DNA of 43,289 nt from Chloroflexota bacterium. GTDB lineage: Bacteria > Chloroflexota > Dehalococcoidia > Lucifugimonadales > UBA3495. Below the pieces are notes generated by a model that was not told where the DNA came from, did no database searches, and saw only the letters and a list, made by a program, of their open reading frames with translations. Shown piece after piece: positions 24,213-32,602 of this stretch; the first letter of the stretch is position 1, and each line of letters begins with the position of its first letter. Location: contig JADFFS010000012.1 in assembly GCA_022568195.1 (NCBI GenBank), forward strand, positions 1-43,289. Direction: 5' to 3'. Made by a program: the position numbers and the translations under genes.

Positions 24213-24302
24213 CTGTCATTCCGATCGCAGGGAGGAATCTGGGGATGGGTGGAACGGCCCCGCCCCAGATGCTTCGCCGCTGCGGCTGGCTCAGCATGAC
24301 AT
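24213..24302. repeat. Palindromic intergenic repeat, family 1, copy B
   Basis: Same hairpin unit as 21316-21402, with TGTCAT and ATGACAT ends and the AATCTGGGG/CCCCAGATGCTTCG core. It lies between the alcohol dehydrogenase start and the EutA-like stop. Homology to copy A extends past the hairpin into both flanks. Confidence 0.8.
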
Positions 24303-24363
24303 TTTCGGAGCACCAACGGTTCGTCTGAACCGGTCAACGTATCACAATCAACCTGACGCGGTT

Positions 24364-25896
24364 CTAGCCGTTCTGGCCGGCTTGATGAGGGAACACCAGG
24401 GATTTCACGGTGACGGGAACGACCTCGGAAATCCCCATGGGCCGTCCGATGTCCAGGTAGTCCAAATCGCCCACCTCTATACCGTCGACCACTACCACGT
24501 CCTGCTCCAGATGTAGCTCCTCCTTGAGGATGCCGCCCAGGGATTTGGCGACGTCGGTTTCCATCACGATGAACAAGGGAGCGGCAGTCTGACCGGCCAC
24601 CGCCGATATTCCCTCGGCTAGCCTTCGCAGAGACCGGTAGTTCGGCGGCTCTTCCACCGTCAGCGCCAAGGCCAATCCCTCCTCGATTTCGGTCAGGTCG
24701 AACTTGGACAACGCCGCTCGTAATGCCCTCTCCACGGAATCCCCGCCATCCAGTAACGGACGCACAACCTTAAGGCCGAATGCCGGGAGTGAATCGACTC
24801 CCGAGAGATGGCTGGTGCTGCCGCTGGCCTGGATAGTGTACTCACCCGCGCCGATAACGGTGGCGCGAATCCCTTCCGTGGCTTCCTGCAATACTTCTTG
24901 ACGAAAGGTGGCGTTCAGGCGCTCCCTGATATATTTGGCGAAATAGGGGCCCAGGTCCCCGTAATCGGTGGTGTCCCGTTGGTCTATGTACTCGGAAACG
25001 CCGCCGGAGCAGACCACGTAATCCACATCCCCCGGTCCTTGGTAATCCTGGAGCGGATCGGTGAGCAGGAGGTGGCCGGCCATGGCTGACATGGTCCCGC
25101 CGTGAATTACCTCGAAAAGCAATTCGGCCATCCGCTGGGCGAACGCTTCCTTTTGCTCTTCGGTGACCGGCTGCCCCAGCGCCACGGGCTGGCCCAATTC
25201 GTCCATGATGGTCTTGGCGGGCTGTTCCAAGCGCGCCACCACGTTGTCCTCACCCAAGGCAATGAGCCTGGCGCCGACTTCAATGGCAGCGGTGCTCACC
25301 ACCGCTCCGTCGCGTATCAGAGACAGCTTTGTGGTGCCGCCGCCCACGTCGAGGTTCAGCACGGTGGCTTTTTCGGCTTCGGACAAGGCCACGGCCCCAC
25401 AGCCGTAGGCCGCCAGTAGGGCTTCGTGATTGGGCCCAGCAGAGGCACAAATGAACTTGCCAGACTCCTTGGCGAACAACTCCGTTATGGGCTGGGCGTT
25501 CTCCTTTTTCAGGGCCTCGCCGGTGATAACCACGGCGCCGGTATCGATGGTCTCGGGGGTGAACCCGGCTTCGTCATAGGCTTGGTTGACGAAATCCTTT
25601 ATCTTTTCGATGTCGATCAGTGTGTCGGATAGGTAGGGGGTTAGCATGATCGGCGAACGGTACAGCACCGTCCGCTCGGTCACCCGGAACCGGCTGGAAA
25701 AGGCGGAGCCTTCTCGCCTCAGGACCAAACGGGAGAATACCAGATGGGAAGTGGAGGAGCCGATATCGATGCCCACGCTGCTGATGGTGAGCATTTCCAG
25801 CCCCTCGATCTCCTCGTAGGGGGCATCGGTGGATATGGCTAATTCGTGATCGTGATCCTCGTGACTAAAATGGTCGTGGTCGTCGTGCTGATGCAT
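24364..25896 (-). CDS. EutA-like reactivating ATPase with His-rich N-terminus
   Basis: 510 residues of the EutA family (ethanolamine ammonia-lyase reactivating factor). The actin/Hsp70-type phosphate loops are visible as GIDIGSSTSHLVFSRL (about 42-57) and LNLDVGGGTTKLSLI, with YVVCSGGVSEYI as a third landmark. EutA uses ATP to swap damaged cobalamin out of ethanolamine ammonia-lyase; no eutB, eutC or other B12 enzyme is in the window. The first 18 residues alternate His and Asp/Glu (MHQHDDHDHFSHEDHDHE), a possible metal-binding tail. The ribosome-binding site is weak. It is embedded between the bicupin and alcohol dehydrogenase genes in one orientation. The family call is firm; the role in this cluster is not known. 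Confidence 0.88.
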   Translation of the reverse strand: MHQHDDHDHFSHEDHDHELAISTDAPYEEIEGLEMLTISSVGIDIGSSTSHLVFSRLVLRREGSAFSSRFRVTERTVLYRSPIMLTPYLSDTLIDIEKIKDFVNQAYDEAGFTPETIDTGAVVITGEALKKENAQPITELFAKESGKFICASAGPNHEALLAAYGCGAVALSEAEKATVLNLDVGGGTTKLSLIRDGAVVSTAAIEVGARLIALGEDNVVARLEQPAKTIMDELGQPVALGQPVTEEQKEAFAQRMAELLFEVIHGGTMSAMAGHLLLTDPLQDYQGPGDVDYVVCSGGVSEYIDQRDTTDYGDLGPYFAKYIRERLNATFRQEVLQEATEGIRATVIGAGEYTIQASGSTSHLSGVDSLPAFGLKVVRPLLDGGDSVERALRAALSKFDLTEIEEGLALALTVEEPPNYRSLRRLAEGISAVAGQTAAPLFIVMETDVAKSLGGILKEELHLEQDVVVVDGIEVGDLDYLDIGRPMGISEVVPVTVKSLVFPHQAGQNG

Positions 25897-25959
25897 CTAT
25901 CTTTAACCAACGGATGGCAACCAACGGATGGTATGTTGTGGAATACGAGCCGGGCGGAG

Positions 25960-27114
25960 CTACTCTGAGGCCGCCTCCCGGTAGTCCCACTGGTAATCCC
26001 GGTGTTGATAGGCCTCATCGGGCATCAGGCTGGTCATGCCCCGCTTGCCCAACTCCTCTTCGAACTTCTCGCGTATCCATGGGTCTTCGTCGGCGTACTC
26101 GATCTGGTCGTTGGACAGGTCGCCCACGCTCTCATCGGTGTAGCCGTGGAACTGGGTCGGCGGGTGAAGGGCAAGGTACCGCGCCCTGGCGCTGCCCACG
26201 TTGAAGTGCTGGTGGAACCAGCGGTTGGGTGGAACAAAGGCGCTGGCTTCCTGCCAGGGCACCACGATCTTCTCCTTGCCTTCTTCCCACAGGATTGAGT
26301 AGCCGTCTCCGGCGGGAATGACGATCACCCGGCCCGGGCCGTGGCGGTGGGCCTTCTTGTAAAGCCTCGGGGCAAAGACCGACATGTGAGAGGACATCTC
26401 CGAACCGGGAAACTGGATGTATACAGAATGGCCGCCTGCTCCCCTCCCCTGATTTGTTTCCAGCTTGTCCCAGCTGCGCATGTCGGGGAAGAAGTTTCCC
26501 AACCACAGGTAACCGGCGCGGCCGCGGCGGTCTATGTGGGGCACGGACCTGGCCTCGGAATAGAATCCGTCGGACCCTTCCCCTAATTTTTCCGGCGCGT
26601 CGTAGGGATTGTTGAAAAAGAACTGGGGGTCGGCGACGGTGGTCATGGCCAAGGGCAGATAGTTGTAGTGCAGAAGCCTGACGGGAGCGTCGCCCTGGGT
26701 GTTGCTGAATTGGTGGTGGCGGTTGCGCGGCAACAGGAACAGGCTGTGGGCCTGCCACTCAACGGTGCGCCTAGGTTCGTTCCCTGTCCAGACGCTGGTC
26801 AATCCCCGGCCGCTGGTTACATAGACCACTTCGTCCACCGCCAGCTTGAAGGGAGGCAACGACTCTCCCGGGGGAATCTCGCTGACTCTGGCTTCGATGA
26901 TTCCCTCTTGGCCCAACAGCTGGATAAAGGCGGACTGACATCCCCGATCTTCCCACCAGCCTAGTTCCAGGGTGTTCAGATTGGGGATGAAATAACCCTT
27001 GTGGATGGGAATGCCCACCGACTGCATCCACGAGTCGTAGGTATAAACAGCGGCGCCGAAGCTTGGTACCCCGGCCTCATCCTGGTCGGAAAGGCTGCTC
27101 GTTGATTCCACCAT
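25960..27114 (-). CDS. Bicupin, gentisate 1,2-dioxygenase-like (copy 2)
   Basis: 384 residues, paralogue of the bicupin at 20119-21276 with the same blocks: SVGIPIHKGYF, LELGWWEDR, DEVVYVTSGRGLTSVW, PVRLLHYNYLP, WLGNFFPDMR, VYIQFPGSEM, HRHGPGRVIVIP, FHQHFN and the ending TSLMPDEAYQHRDYQ. The metal-binding histidines of the C-terminal cupin are kept and the N-terminal cupin again lacks HxH. Ribosome-binding site GAGG nine bases before the ATG. It is first gene behind the promoter at 27167-27195. Two such paralogues bracketing one operon suggest either a heteromer or two related substrates. Ring-cleaving dioxygenase activity is inferred from the family. Confidence 0.8.
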   Translation of the reverse strand: MVESTSSLSDQDEAGVPSFGAAVYTYDSWMQSVGIPIHKGYFIPNLNTLELGWWEDRGCQSAFIQLLGQEGIIEARVSEIPPGESLPPFKLAVDEVVYVTSGRGLTSVWTGNEPRRTVEWQAHSLFLLPRNRHHQFSNTQGDAPVRLLHYNYLPLAMTTVADPQFFFNNPYDAPEKLGEGSDGFYSEARSVPHIDRRGRAGYLWLGNFFPDMRSWDKLETNQGRGAGGHSVYIQFPGSEMSSHMSVFAPRLYKKAHRHGPGRVIVIPAGDGYSILWEEGKEKIVVPWQEASAFVPPNRWFHQHFNVGSARARYLALHPPTQFHGYTDESVGDLSNDQIEYADEDPWIREKFEEELGKRGMTSLMPDEAYQHRDYQWDYREAASE

Positions 27115-27418
27115 TATGCTAATCCTCGCTCAGTTTCCTTTGACTCGGTGTACGCTCGGTTCCCCGATTATATGGACGCTGCGCAACCCGGTCAACAACC
27201 TGAGTTTGCGGCACAGCCTTCCGCTCCGTCCTAGCTCTGTGTTGACAGAGAGACGGCGCGGCTGGCCCTTGCCGCCGCTGCCCCCAAAGTCCTTCACGCA
27301 GGCACATCCAGCGGCCGGTTCATGCCGCATGAGCCAGCGTTCAACAGGGAATTCGGCCCTACAACTCAGACCGCGGCTGAGGAAACGGTCCTGCAAGCAG
27401 CGATCTACCCGGCGAGGG
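27115..27418. other. Intergenic region carrying the catabolic operon promoter
   Basis: 304 bp between two minus-strand genes. It contains the promoter at 27167-27195; open frames on both strands are short and unconvincing. The rest shows nothing I recognise. Confidence 0.5.
27167..27195 (-). promoter_or_regulatory. Sigma70-type promoter of the catabolic operon
   Basis: On the minus strand, TTGACC (27195-27190) and TATAAT (27172-27167) are separated by exactly 17 bases. The -10 is a perfect consensus match and the -35 matches five of six. Transcription would begin near 27160, leaving about 45 bases of leader before the bicupin ATG at 27114. Confidence 0.7.
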
Positions 27419-28813
27419 TTACTCCTCGCCCGTAGCCGACGGGTAGCCCTGGTCGATCCACGCCATGGTCCCCGACTCTGCCAATACCTGCACGTTGTCT
27501 CTTCCGTCGCGCTGGAGTATGCTGGCCGCCATTGAGGCGCGCATGCCGGCGGCGCAAACTGTGACCACGGGAATCTCCCGAGGAAGCCCGTCCAAGTGCT
27601 CTTGCAGCTCCCCCAGTTCAATGTTCAGGGCGCCTTTTATGTGTCCAGCGTGGTACTCGTTGCGTTGACGCACATCCAGGATTATCGGCGCATGGTCTTG
27701 GCCTGACAAATCTTTCAGAGTTTCCAGGTCAATCCCATTGGCGGACTCAGTGGGCAAGCCAGCCGATTGCCAGGCCTCGAAGCCTCCGGCCAAGAATCCA
27801 TTGATTCGATCGTAGCCGATTCGGATTAGCTGGCGCACCATGGCGTCTTGATGCGCTGGAGCCGGCGGCAAAAGGATTAATGGCTGGCCCCAGGGCAATA
27901 ACCACCCTAGCCAAGTGGCGAAGCTATCCCCAAAAGGCACAGCGAAGGAACCGGGCACGTGCCGCTCGTTAAATTCTTTGTGTTGGCGGGCGTCCACCAG
28001 GGAAGCGTTCTCGTTCAATTGATTACGCACAGATAAAGGGGTAAGGGAAGCTGGCTGAGGCACGCCGCCCAACACGTCGGGACCGCGGCGGTTTATGTCG
28101 GCCATGCGTTTGTAATAACTGGGGTAGGAACCCAGTCCCGCGAGGGCGAACTGGACGAAGCCGCTTTCCTCTATCTGCGCAGCAAAAGGATTGTGCTCCC
28201 TCTCTTCCCCAATTGTGGTAGAGGTCTTATCGCCTCCCTGTGGGGCGGCCGCCGAGCAAAAAGATCCGCCACCATGGGTGGGATAGACCCTCACGCTGTC
28301 CGGCAGTTTGAGCAGTTTACCGTGGATGGTCTGGTGTAGCCACCGGGCCAGGAACGGAGCAACCCGGCTCCCCAGCAAGTCCACCCGTGCCGCGCCGCCC
28401 ATAATCAACGCACCGCCGGTGAATATCGCTGTTGGCTCGCCTTGTTCTTCGACCAGGAATGAGATGTGCTCGGGCGTGTGCCCGGGGGTATGGAGGACTT
28501 TTAGCTTGAACTCCCCCAGGTCGAACTCGTCCCCATCTTGGAGGCGCACCGAAGGAAATAGAGTGCCTCCGGAAGCGCTGGCGCCCACCTGGCAACCGGT
28601 CTGGGAGGCCAATTCTCTGGCACCAGATATGAAGTCATTGTGAAGATGTGTTTCCATCGCATAGGTTATGCGTACGCCATGATTGGACGCTATGGAAGTG
28701 TACTGGTCGATGTCTCGCACCGGGTCTATGACGGCGCACTGGCCCGATTGCTCTGAGCCCACAACGTAGGAGTTGTTGGACAGGCCATCAACTTTTATCG
28801 TCTCAATGAACAT
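27419..28813 (-). CDS. Metallo-beta-lactamase/double-rhodanese protein (persulfide dioxygenase-like)
   Basis: 464 residues. The N-terminal MBL domain (about 1-250) has THLHNDFISG, the ligand pattern of ETHE1/glyoxalase II-like proteins, HTPGHTPEHISFLV and YPTHGGGSFC. Two rhodanese domains follow: the first (about 260-355) has no catalytic cysteine (ILLPPAPAHQ at the loop position) and the second (about 365-455) has Cys in VTVCAAGMRAS. Such fusions oxidise glutathione- or protein-type persulfides to sulfite, with rhodaneses passing sulfane sulfur. The strong ribosome-binding site GGAGGG fixes the ATG. It follows the TauE exporter by 62 bp and a rhodanese gene, which supports a sulfur-oxidation role. 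Confidence 0.9.
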   Translation of the reverse strand: MFIETIKVDGLSNNSYVVGSEQSGQCAVIDPVRDIDQYTSIASNHGVRITYAMETHLHNDFISGARELASQTGCQVGASASGGTLFPSVRLQDGDEFDLGEFKLKVLHTPGHTPEHISFLVEEQGEPTAIFTGGALIMGGAARVDLLGSRVAPFLARWLHQTIHGKLLKLPDSVRVYPTHGGGSFCSAAAPQGGDKTSTTIGEEREHNPFAAQIEESGFVQFALAGLGSYPSYYKRMADINRRGPDVLGGVPQPASLTPLSVRNQLNENASLVDARQHKEFNERHVPGSFAVPFGDSFATWLGWLLPWGQPLILLPPAPAHQDAMVRQLIRIGYDRINGFLAGGFEAWQSAGLPTESANGIDLETLKDLSGQDHAPIILDVRQRNEYHAGHIKGALNIELGELQEHLDGLPREIPVVTVCAAGMRASMAASILQRDGRDNVQVLAESGTMAWIDQGYPSATGEE

Positions 28814-28875
28814 GGTATTCCCTCCACTAATATTAGGCTGGTATTGTCGGACAGGGATTGGGGGGCTGGGGGTGG

Positions 28876-29676
28876 CTACAACGCGATTATGGAACGCACT
28901 ACTGTATAGATTGCTATCACCACTATCAATCCCGCGAAGGACCGAGCAAGCAACTCTGAACGCACTTTACCAGCAATGCCACTGCCTACGACAGCTCCCA
29001 CCAGTCCCGCTACCGTAAACAACACGATTACCTCCCACGGAAGCGCTTCCCCGCCCAGACGTGGGCCCAAGGCGATGGCGACGTTGATGACGATAACCAA
29101 CAGCGACGTCCCGGCCGCTTGCTGCATGGTCAGGCCGAGTACCACGCTGAGCGCAGGGACTATAACAAACCCGCCCCCGATGCCAAAGAAGCCGGTGATA
29201 AAGCCCACAGTCGAACCCGCCACAACGACCTTGGCCGCCAGCGCTGGCTCTACCCTCGCCGCAGCAAGAACACCTACTCTTCCTCCCGTTGCAGATGTAG
29301 AGGCCGGTACGGAGGGCTCGGCCTCGCGGTTGCGCACCATTGCCCAAGCCGCCACGAGCATCAGACCGGCGAAAGCAAGCAACAGTATGTTGGAGTCCAC
29401 AGCCCGATTCAAGTACGAGCCGCCCAGCGAGCCAAGGATGCCGGCGAGCCCGAAAGCTATTCCGGTTCCGACTCGAACCCGCCCTGCCCTCCAGTGGGTG
29501 ACCATGCCTCCCAGCGACACTAATCCCACTACAACCAGAGAAGCGGTGATAGCTGCCTTGGGCTCGAAGCCCAACACATAGACGAGCATGGGGACTATGA
29601 GGATGGAGCCACCAGCTCCCAAAACCCCTAGGGACAGTCCGACCAGTAATCCCAGCGGTAAGGCGAGAAATTCCAT
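28876..29676 (-). CDS. TauE/SafE-family anion exporter
   Basis: 266 residues and strongly hydrophobic, with two homologous halves: GLSLGVLGAGGSILIVPMLVYVLG near the start and GFITGFFGIGGGFVIVPALSVVLG in the middle, the twin Gly-rich motifs of TauE/SafE. About eight membrane helices are expected. Members export sulfite, sulfoacetate or related organic anions. It sits between a rhodanese fusion and a persulfide-dioxygenase-like protein on one strand, so export of sulfite formed from persulfide is the likely job. No clear ribosome-binding site precedes the ATG at 29676. The upstream gap is 154 bp, so the three genes may or may not share one transcript. Confidence 0.9.
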   Translation of the reverse strand: MEFLALPLGLLVGLSLGVLGAGGSILIVPMLVYVLGFEPKAAITASLVVVGLVSLGGMVTHWRAGRVRVGTGIAFGLAGILGSLGGSYLNRAVDSNILLLAFAGLMLVAAWAMVRNREAEPSVPASTSATGGRVGVLAAARVEPALAAKVVVAGSTVGFITGFFGIGGGFVIVPALSVVLGLTMQQAAGTSLLVIVINVAIALGPRLGGEALPWEVIVLFTVAGLVGAVVGSGIAGKVRSELLARSFAGLIVVIAIYTVVRSIIAL

Positions 29677-29830
29677 AGAGCTGGTACGTCCCGATGTTAA
29701 GTCGCAAGTGCCCAGATCAACCGTTTGGCGTGCAGAACAGCTAACACTCCATGAAATAGCAGACGATTCTGGTGCAGAACAGGGCTACGCCTCTGCGGCT
29801 CGCTTCACATTCTCCAACGTCTTTTTGACC

Positions 29831-30481
29831 TTAAGGGTCGTCGCCGTAGGAAGTAGGGTGATTTCTCTCGATCCAGGTGGGGGTGCCATCTTCCACGTTG
29901 TACAAGCTCTCAGACGGGTATCCCATGGTGGCCGCTATCTCGCAGGCTTGCCCGGAGCGCATCCCAGACCCGCAGATGAACAGGAGCGTCTTATCTCGGG
30001 GGAGTTCATCTATCCTATTCTGGAGGTCGTCAACGGGTATATGGATAGCGCCCTTGACATGCCCTGTCACCCACTCATCGTCGCGGCGCACGTCCACTAT
30101 CGCGGTGCCTTCCTTCTCCCTTTCGAGCATCCGTGCAGCTTCGTCTGAGTTCACACGGTAATATGGTTCGTTTTGCCTGGCCACAGTCAAGCCCACACCG
30201 CATGTGCCCCCTTCTACCACCTCCGCACAGGTGGTCCCAGCCGTAATCTCTACGCTGCCAGCCTGAGCAAAGGGGGACATAAACTCTTCCACCTTTTGCC
30301 TGTTCTCGGCGTCCAGGATCGCGACAAAGGTGTGACCTCCTGCCATTTGCCCATGAATGTTGATACCCATTTGGGAGGCGTTGGCCTCGGATATGTGCTG
30401 CAACAGCATGGGGCCCATGTTTGGGTCAGCAGCGGGGCACGTCTCCTCGGTATGCTGGTGTCGTACTAGGAATAGAACCAT
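29831..30481 (-). CDS. Rhodanese fused to an N-terminal ferredoxin-fold-like domain
   Basis: 216 residues from the ATG at 30481, chosen because GGAGGG lies immediately upstream; a longer frame to 30505 has no such site. The C-terminal rhodanese domain (about 110-210) has VDVRRDDEWVTGHVKGAIHIP and the active-site loop LFICGSGMRSG with catalytic cysteine. The N-terminal 95 residues (MVLFLVRHQHTEETCP...) resemble a small alpha/beta domain of the DUF3303 type, which I identify only tentatively; it carries several cysteines and histidines. The protein probably transfers sulfane sulfur in the cytoplasm and is first gene behind the promoter at 30640-30668. Confidence 0.8.
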   Translation of the reverse strand: MVLFLVRHQHTEETCPAADPNMGPMLLQHISEANASQMGINIHGQMAGGHTFVAILDAENRQKVEEFMSPFAQAGSVEITAGTTCAEVVEGGTCGVGLTVARQNEPYYRVNSDEAARMLEREKEGTAIVDVRRDDEWVTGHVKGAIHIPVDDLQNRIDELPRDKTLLFICGSGMRSGQACEIAATMGYPSESLYNVEDGTPTWIERNHPTSYGDDP

Positions 30482-30861
30482 GATACCCTCCAACTTCGCT
30501 CCCACAAGGGGCGGGAGTCTTACTAACGTTTCCCATTTCGCAGTGATGCTACCTGAAGTAGGCGCACCTCAGATGAGTGGTGTAAACGGGGATTCTCAAT
30601 TCAGGCGATTAACCCCCGAAAAGGGTACAACTGTTGGCGAATATAAGATACTTCTAAAGTTCTGTCAACAGATGTAGAACTAAGTTCAGGCAGCCATCAC
30701 CTCCTTCCGTTTTACCGCCATACCGTTATGGAACTGGACTCCCAAGGATGCAGGCCCAAGCAGAGATTTGACCCCTTGGGGATTTAGGCTTTGAACTAAT
30801 TATTTTCAGGGTTGGCATTCGATGCGTTTACACCCGAGCGGCTAGCACCGGCGGCCCCTCC
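30482..30861. other. Intergenic region carrying the sulfur operon promoter
   Basis: 380 bp between two minus-strand genes. It holds the promoter at 30640-30668 and a leader of about 150 bases. I see no structured RNA element or gene in the rest. Confidence 0.45.
30640..30668 (-). promoter_or_regulatory. Consensus sigma70-type promoter of the sulfur genes
   Basis: On the minus strand a perfect TTGACA (30668-30663) and TATATT (30645-30640) lie exactly 17 bases apart. Transcription would start near 30633, about 150 bases before the rhodanese-fusion ATG. The leader is long enough for additional control. Confidence 0.75.
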
Positions 30862-32136
30862 TCAATCAACCCAAACGACGGCCCGTTTACCCCTCACCGT
30901 AAATTGAGCCACGACCCCGGATGCCACCGTCAGGGCGGCGACGAACTGAATCGCCACGCTGAAGCCAAACAGGTCGGCAAGGGCGCCCGCCAAAAAGGCC
31001 CCGAATATAAACCCAGAATCCCGCCAGAACCGGTACACCCCCAGTGCGGTGGCCCTGTCGATGGCGGGAACCGCGTCACTGATGGCGGCCTGTAACGTGG
31101 GATAGACCAGGGCCGTGCCCAAACCCAGGAGGGACATTGTCGCGATCCAAACCGGGAAGGAATCGAAGGCTGCCGTCATGGAAATCGCCGCGCCCTGCAG
31201 GGCCATTCCGATGACGATCAACGGCTTGCGTCCCAGCAGGTCGCTGGCCCAACCCGTGGCCAGCTGAAGGGCGCCCCAGGCCAGGGGGTAAACCGCCACT
31301 AATGTGGCTATTCGGTTCAGTTCCAAGCCCTGGCTGGCAAAATACAGGGGAAAGATTCCCCAAGCAACCCCGTCGTTGAGGTTCTTCACCAGCCCGGCCT
31401 GGGTAATCCCGAACAGATACGGTTTGCGCCAAGTTACGTCGGCGAAGGCACCCTTCAGAGACGAAGGGACCGATGTGGCTCCTGGACGGCTGGCGTTTTC
31501 CAGCGCCAAATATGGGGCAGTGTCACGGACCAGCAATACGCTAAAGGCCAGGCCCGTGGCCGCAATGCCAATTCCCAGGTAAAAGGGCTCCGGGCGGAGG
31601 CCATAAGCCTCGGCTATGACGCCGGTAAGAAAGGCAACGGCGGCCAGGGACAGATAGCCCGCCGCCTCGTTGAATCCCAGAGCCACACCACGCCACCTTG
31701 GGCCCACCAAGTCCATTTTCATGTTGACCGTCATGGACCAAGTGAGCCCCTGGTTTATCCCCAACAGCACGTTGGCCGCTATGACCCATCCCCAGGAGGG
31801 AGCCCAGATCAACATTAATGGGACCGGGATGGCAAACAGCCACCCGGAAATCAGTATTCGGCGCCGGGTGACCCTCTGGGCAAGATTGCCGGCGAAGAGG
31901 TTGGTGACAGCCTTGGCTAGACCGAAGGTGGCAATAAACGAGACAATGGCTGTTTTGGAGGTTATGCCGAACTCCGCCTCGGCCAGGCCGGGAAGAATGG
32001 AGCGCTCCATGCCAATCATCCCGCCCACGAAGAGGTTTACCGTCACCAGCAGGGTGAATTGGCGCCAGTTATCCCCCAAGCTCAGGGTAACTTCCCGAGG
32101 GGAAGCAAACCCTGGAAGCAATCTACCGATCTGCAT
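30862..32136 (-). CDS. MFS transporter (12 TM)
   Basis: 424 residues, strongly hydrophobic with the usual twelve-helix pattern. The loop between helices 2 and 3 reads GNLAQRVTRRRILISG, the degenerate MFS motif A, with a related GWASDLLGRKPLIVIG in the second half, the classical repeat of the superfamily. It starts at the ATG at 32136 with AGGAAATG upstream. It is the last gene of its direction before the divergent small membrane gene. The substrate cannot be told; a drug- or metabolite-exporter type is likely. The 3' end is followed by the sulfur promoter region. Confidence 0.88.
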   Translation of the reverse strand: MQIGRLLPGFASPREVTLSLGDNWRQFTLLVTVNLFVGGMIGMERSILPGLAEAEFGITSKTAIVSFIATFGLAKAVTNLFAGNLAQRVTRRRILISGWLFAIPVPLMLIWAPSWGWVIAANVLLGINQGLTWSMTVNMKMDLVGPRWRGVALGFNEAAGYLSLAAVAFLTGVIAEAYGLRPEPFYLGIGIAATGLAFSVLLVRDTAPYLALENASRPGATSVPSSLKGAFADVTWRKPYLFGITQAGLVKNLNDGVAWGIFPLYFASQGLELNRIATLVAVYPLAWGALQLATGWASDLLGRKPLIVIGMALQGAAISMTAAFDSFPVWIATMSLLGLGTALVYPTLQAAISDAVPAIDRATALGVYRFWRDSGFIFGAFLAGALADLFGFSVAIQFVAALTVASGVVAQFTVRGKRAVVWVD

Positions 32137-32353
32137 CTAACATTTCCTGGGAACAAGCATGTTGATGATGCTGTCTCAGAGCTTGGCTACCTGGACGGCC
32201 TGGCGGACATCTTTCCTACCTTATACTACCGGCCCGGCAACGTTCTTGACAAGGACTTGGCCCTTGCCCAACTGGCCGTCCTCTCAGTTGACATAACTAA
32301 CGCTTTTATTGCTGTGTTAAGATATTTCATACCTTCGTCCAGGGGCGGTTAAG
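32137..32353. other. Divergent intergenic region
   Basis: About 217 bp between an MFS gene (minus) and a small membrane gene (plus). A TTGACA at 32288-32293 has no -10 at a proper distance. No promoter can be fixed. Confidence 0.3.
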
Positions 32354-32602
32354 ATAGAGACATTAGCCATAATCCGAGATATTTTTCTCATCGTCGCCAC
32401 CGGGTTATTTATCGTGATTTTCCTGGTAGGCGGGGTGATAGCTTTTCGGTTGTACCGCTCGGTCAGGCGCTCGGCGCGAAACGTGGAAGAGTTCTACGGG
32501 AAGGTGGTGAGGCCGCTGAGCGACATTGTGGACAAAGTAGGCCCGGTGATCCGTTTGGTTCAAAGATTACGATCAGGTGAGAGGAGGAGCGACGATGATT
32601 AG
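32354..32602 (+). CDS. Small single-pass membrane protein, start codon unclear
   Basis: The frame is open from 32321 and reads IETLAIIRDIFLIVATGLFI, then a further hydrophobic stretch and SVRRSARNVEEFYGKVVRPL, typical of short membrane proteins that accompany YtxH proteins. There is no ATG or TTG in the open part and the first GTG (32414) falls inside the membrane helix. The best ribosome-binding site (AGGGG at 32341-32345) points at an ATA codon at 32354. So the gene either starts at ATA, has lost its start, or the base is a sequence error. It overlaps the YtxH gene by eight bases. Function unknown. Confidence 0.55.
   Translation: METLAIIRDIFLIVATGLFIVIFLVGGVIAFRLYRSVRRSARNVEEFYGKVVRPLSDIVDKVGPVIRLVQRLRSGERRSDDD

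Noticed and set aside
32288-32293. Perfect TTGACA before the small membrane gene
   Set aside because: The next -10-like word (TAAGAT) is 24 bases away, too far for a sigma70 promoter.
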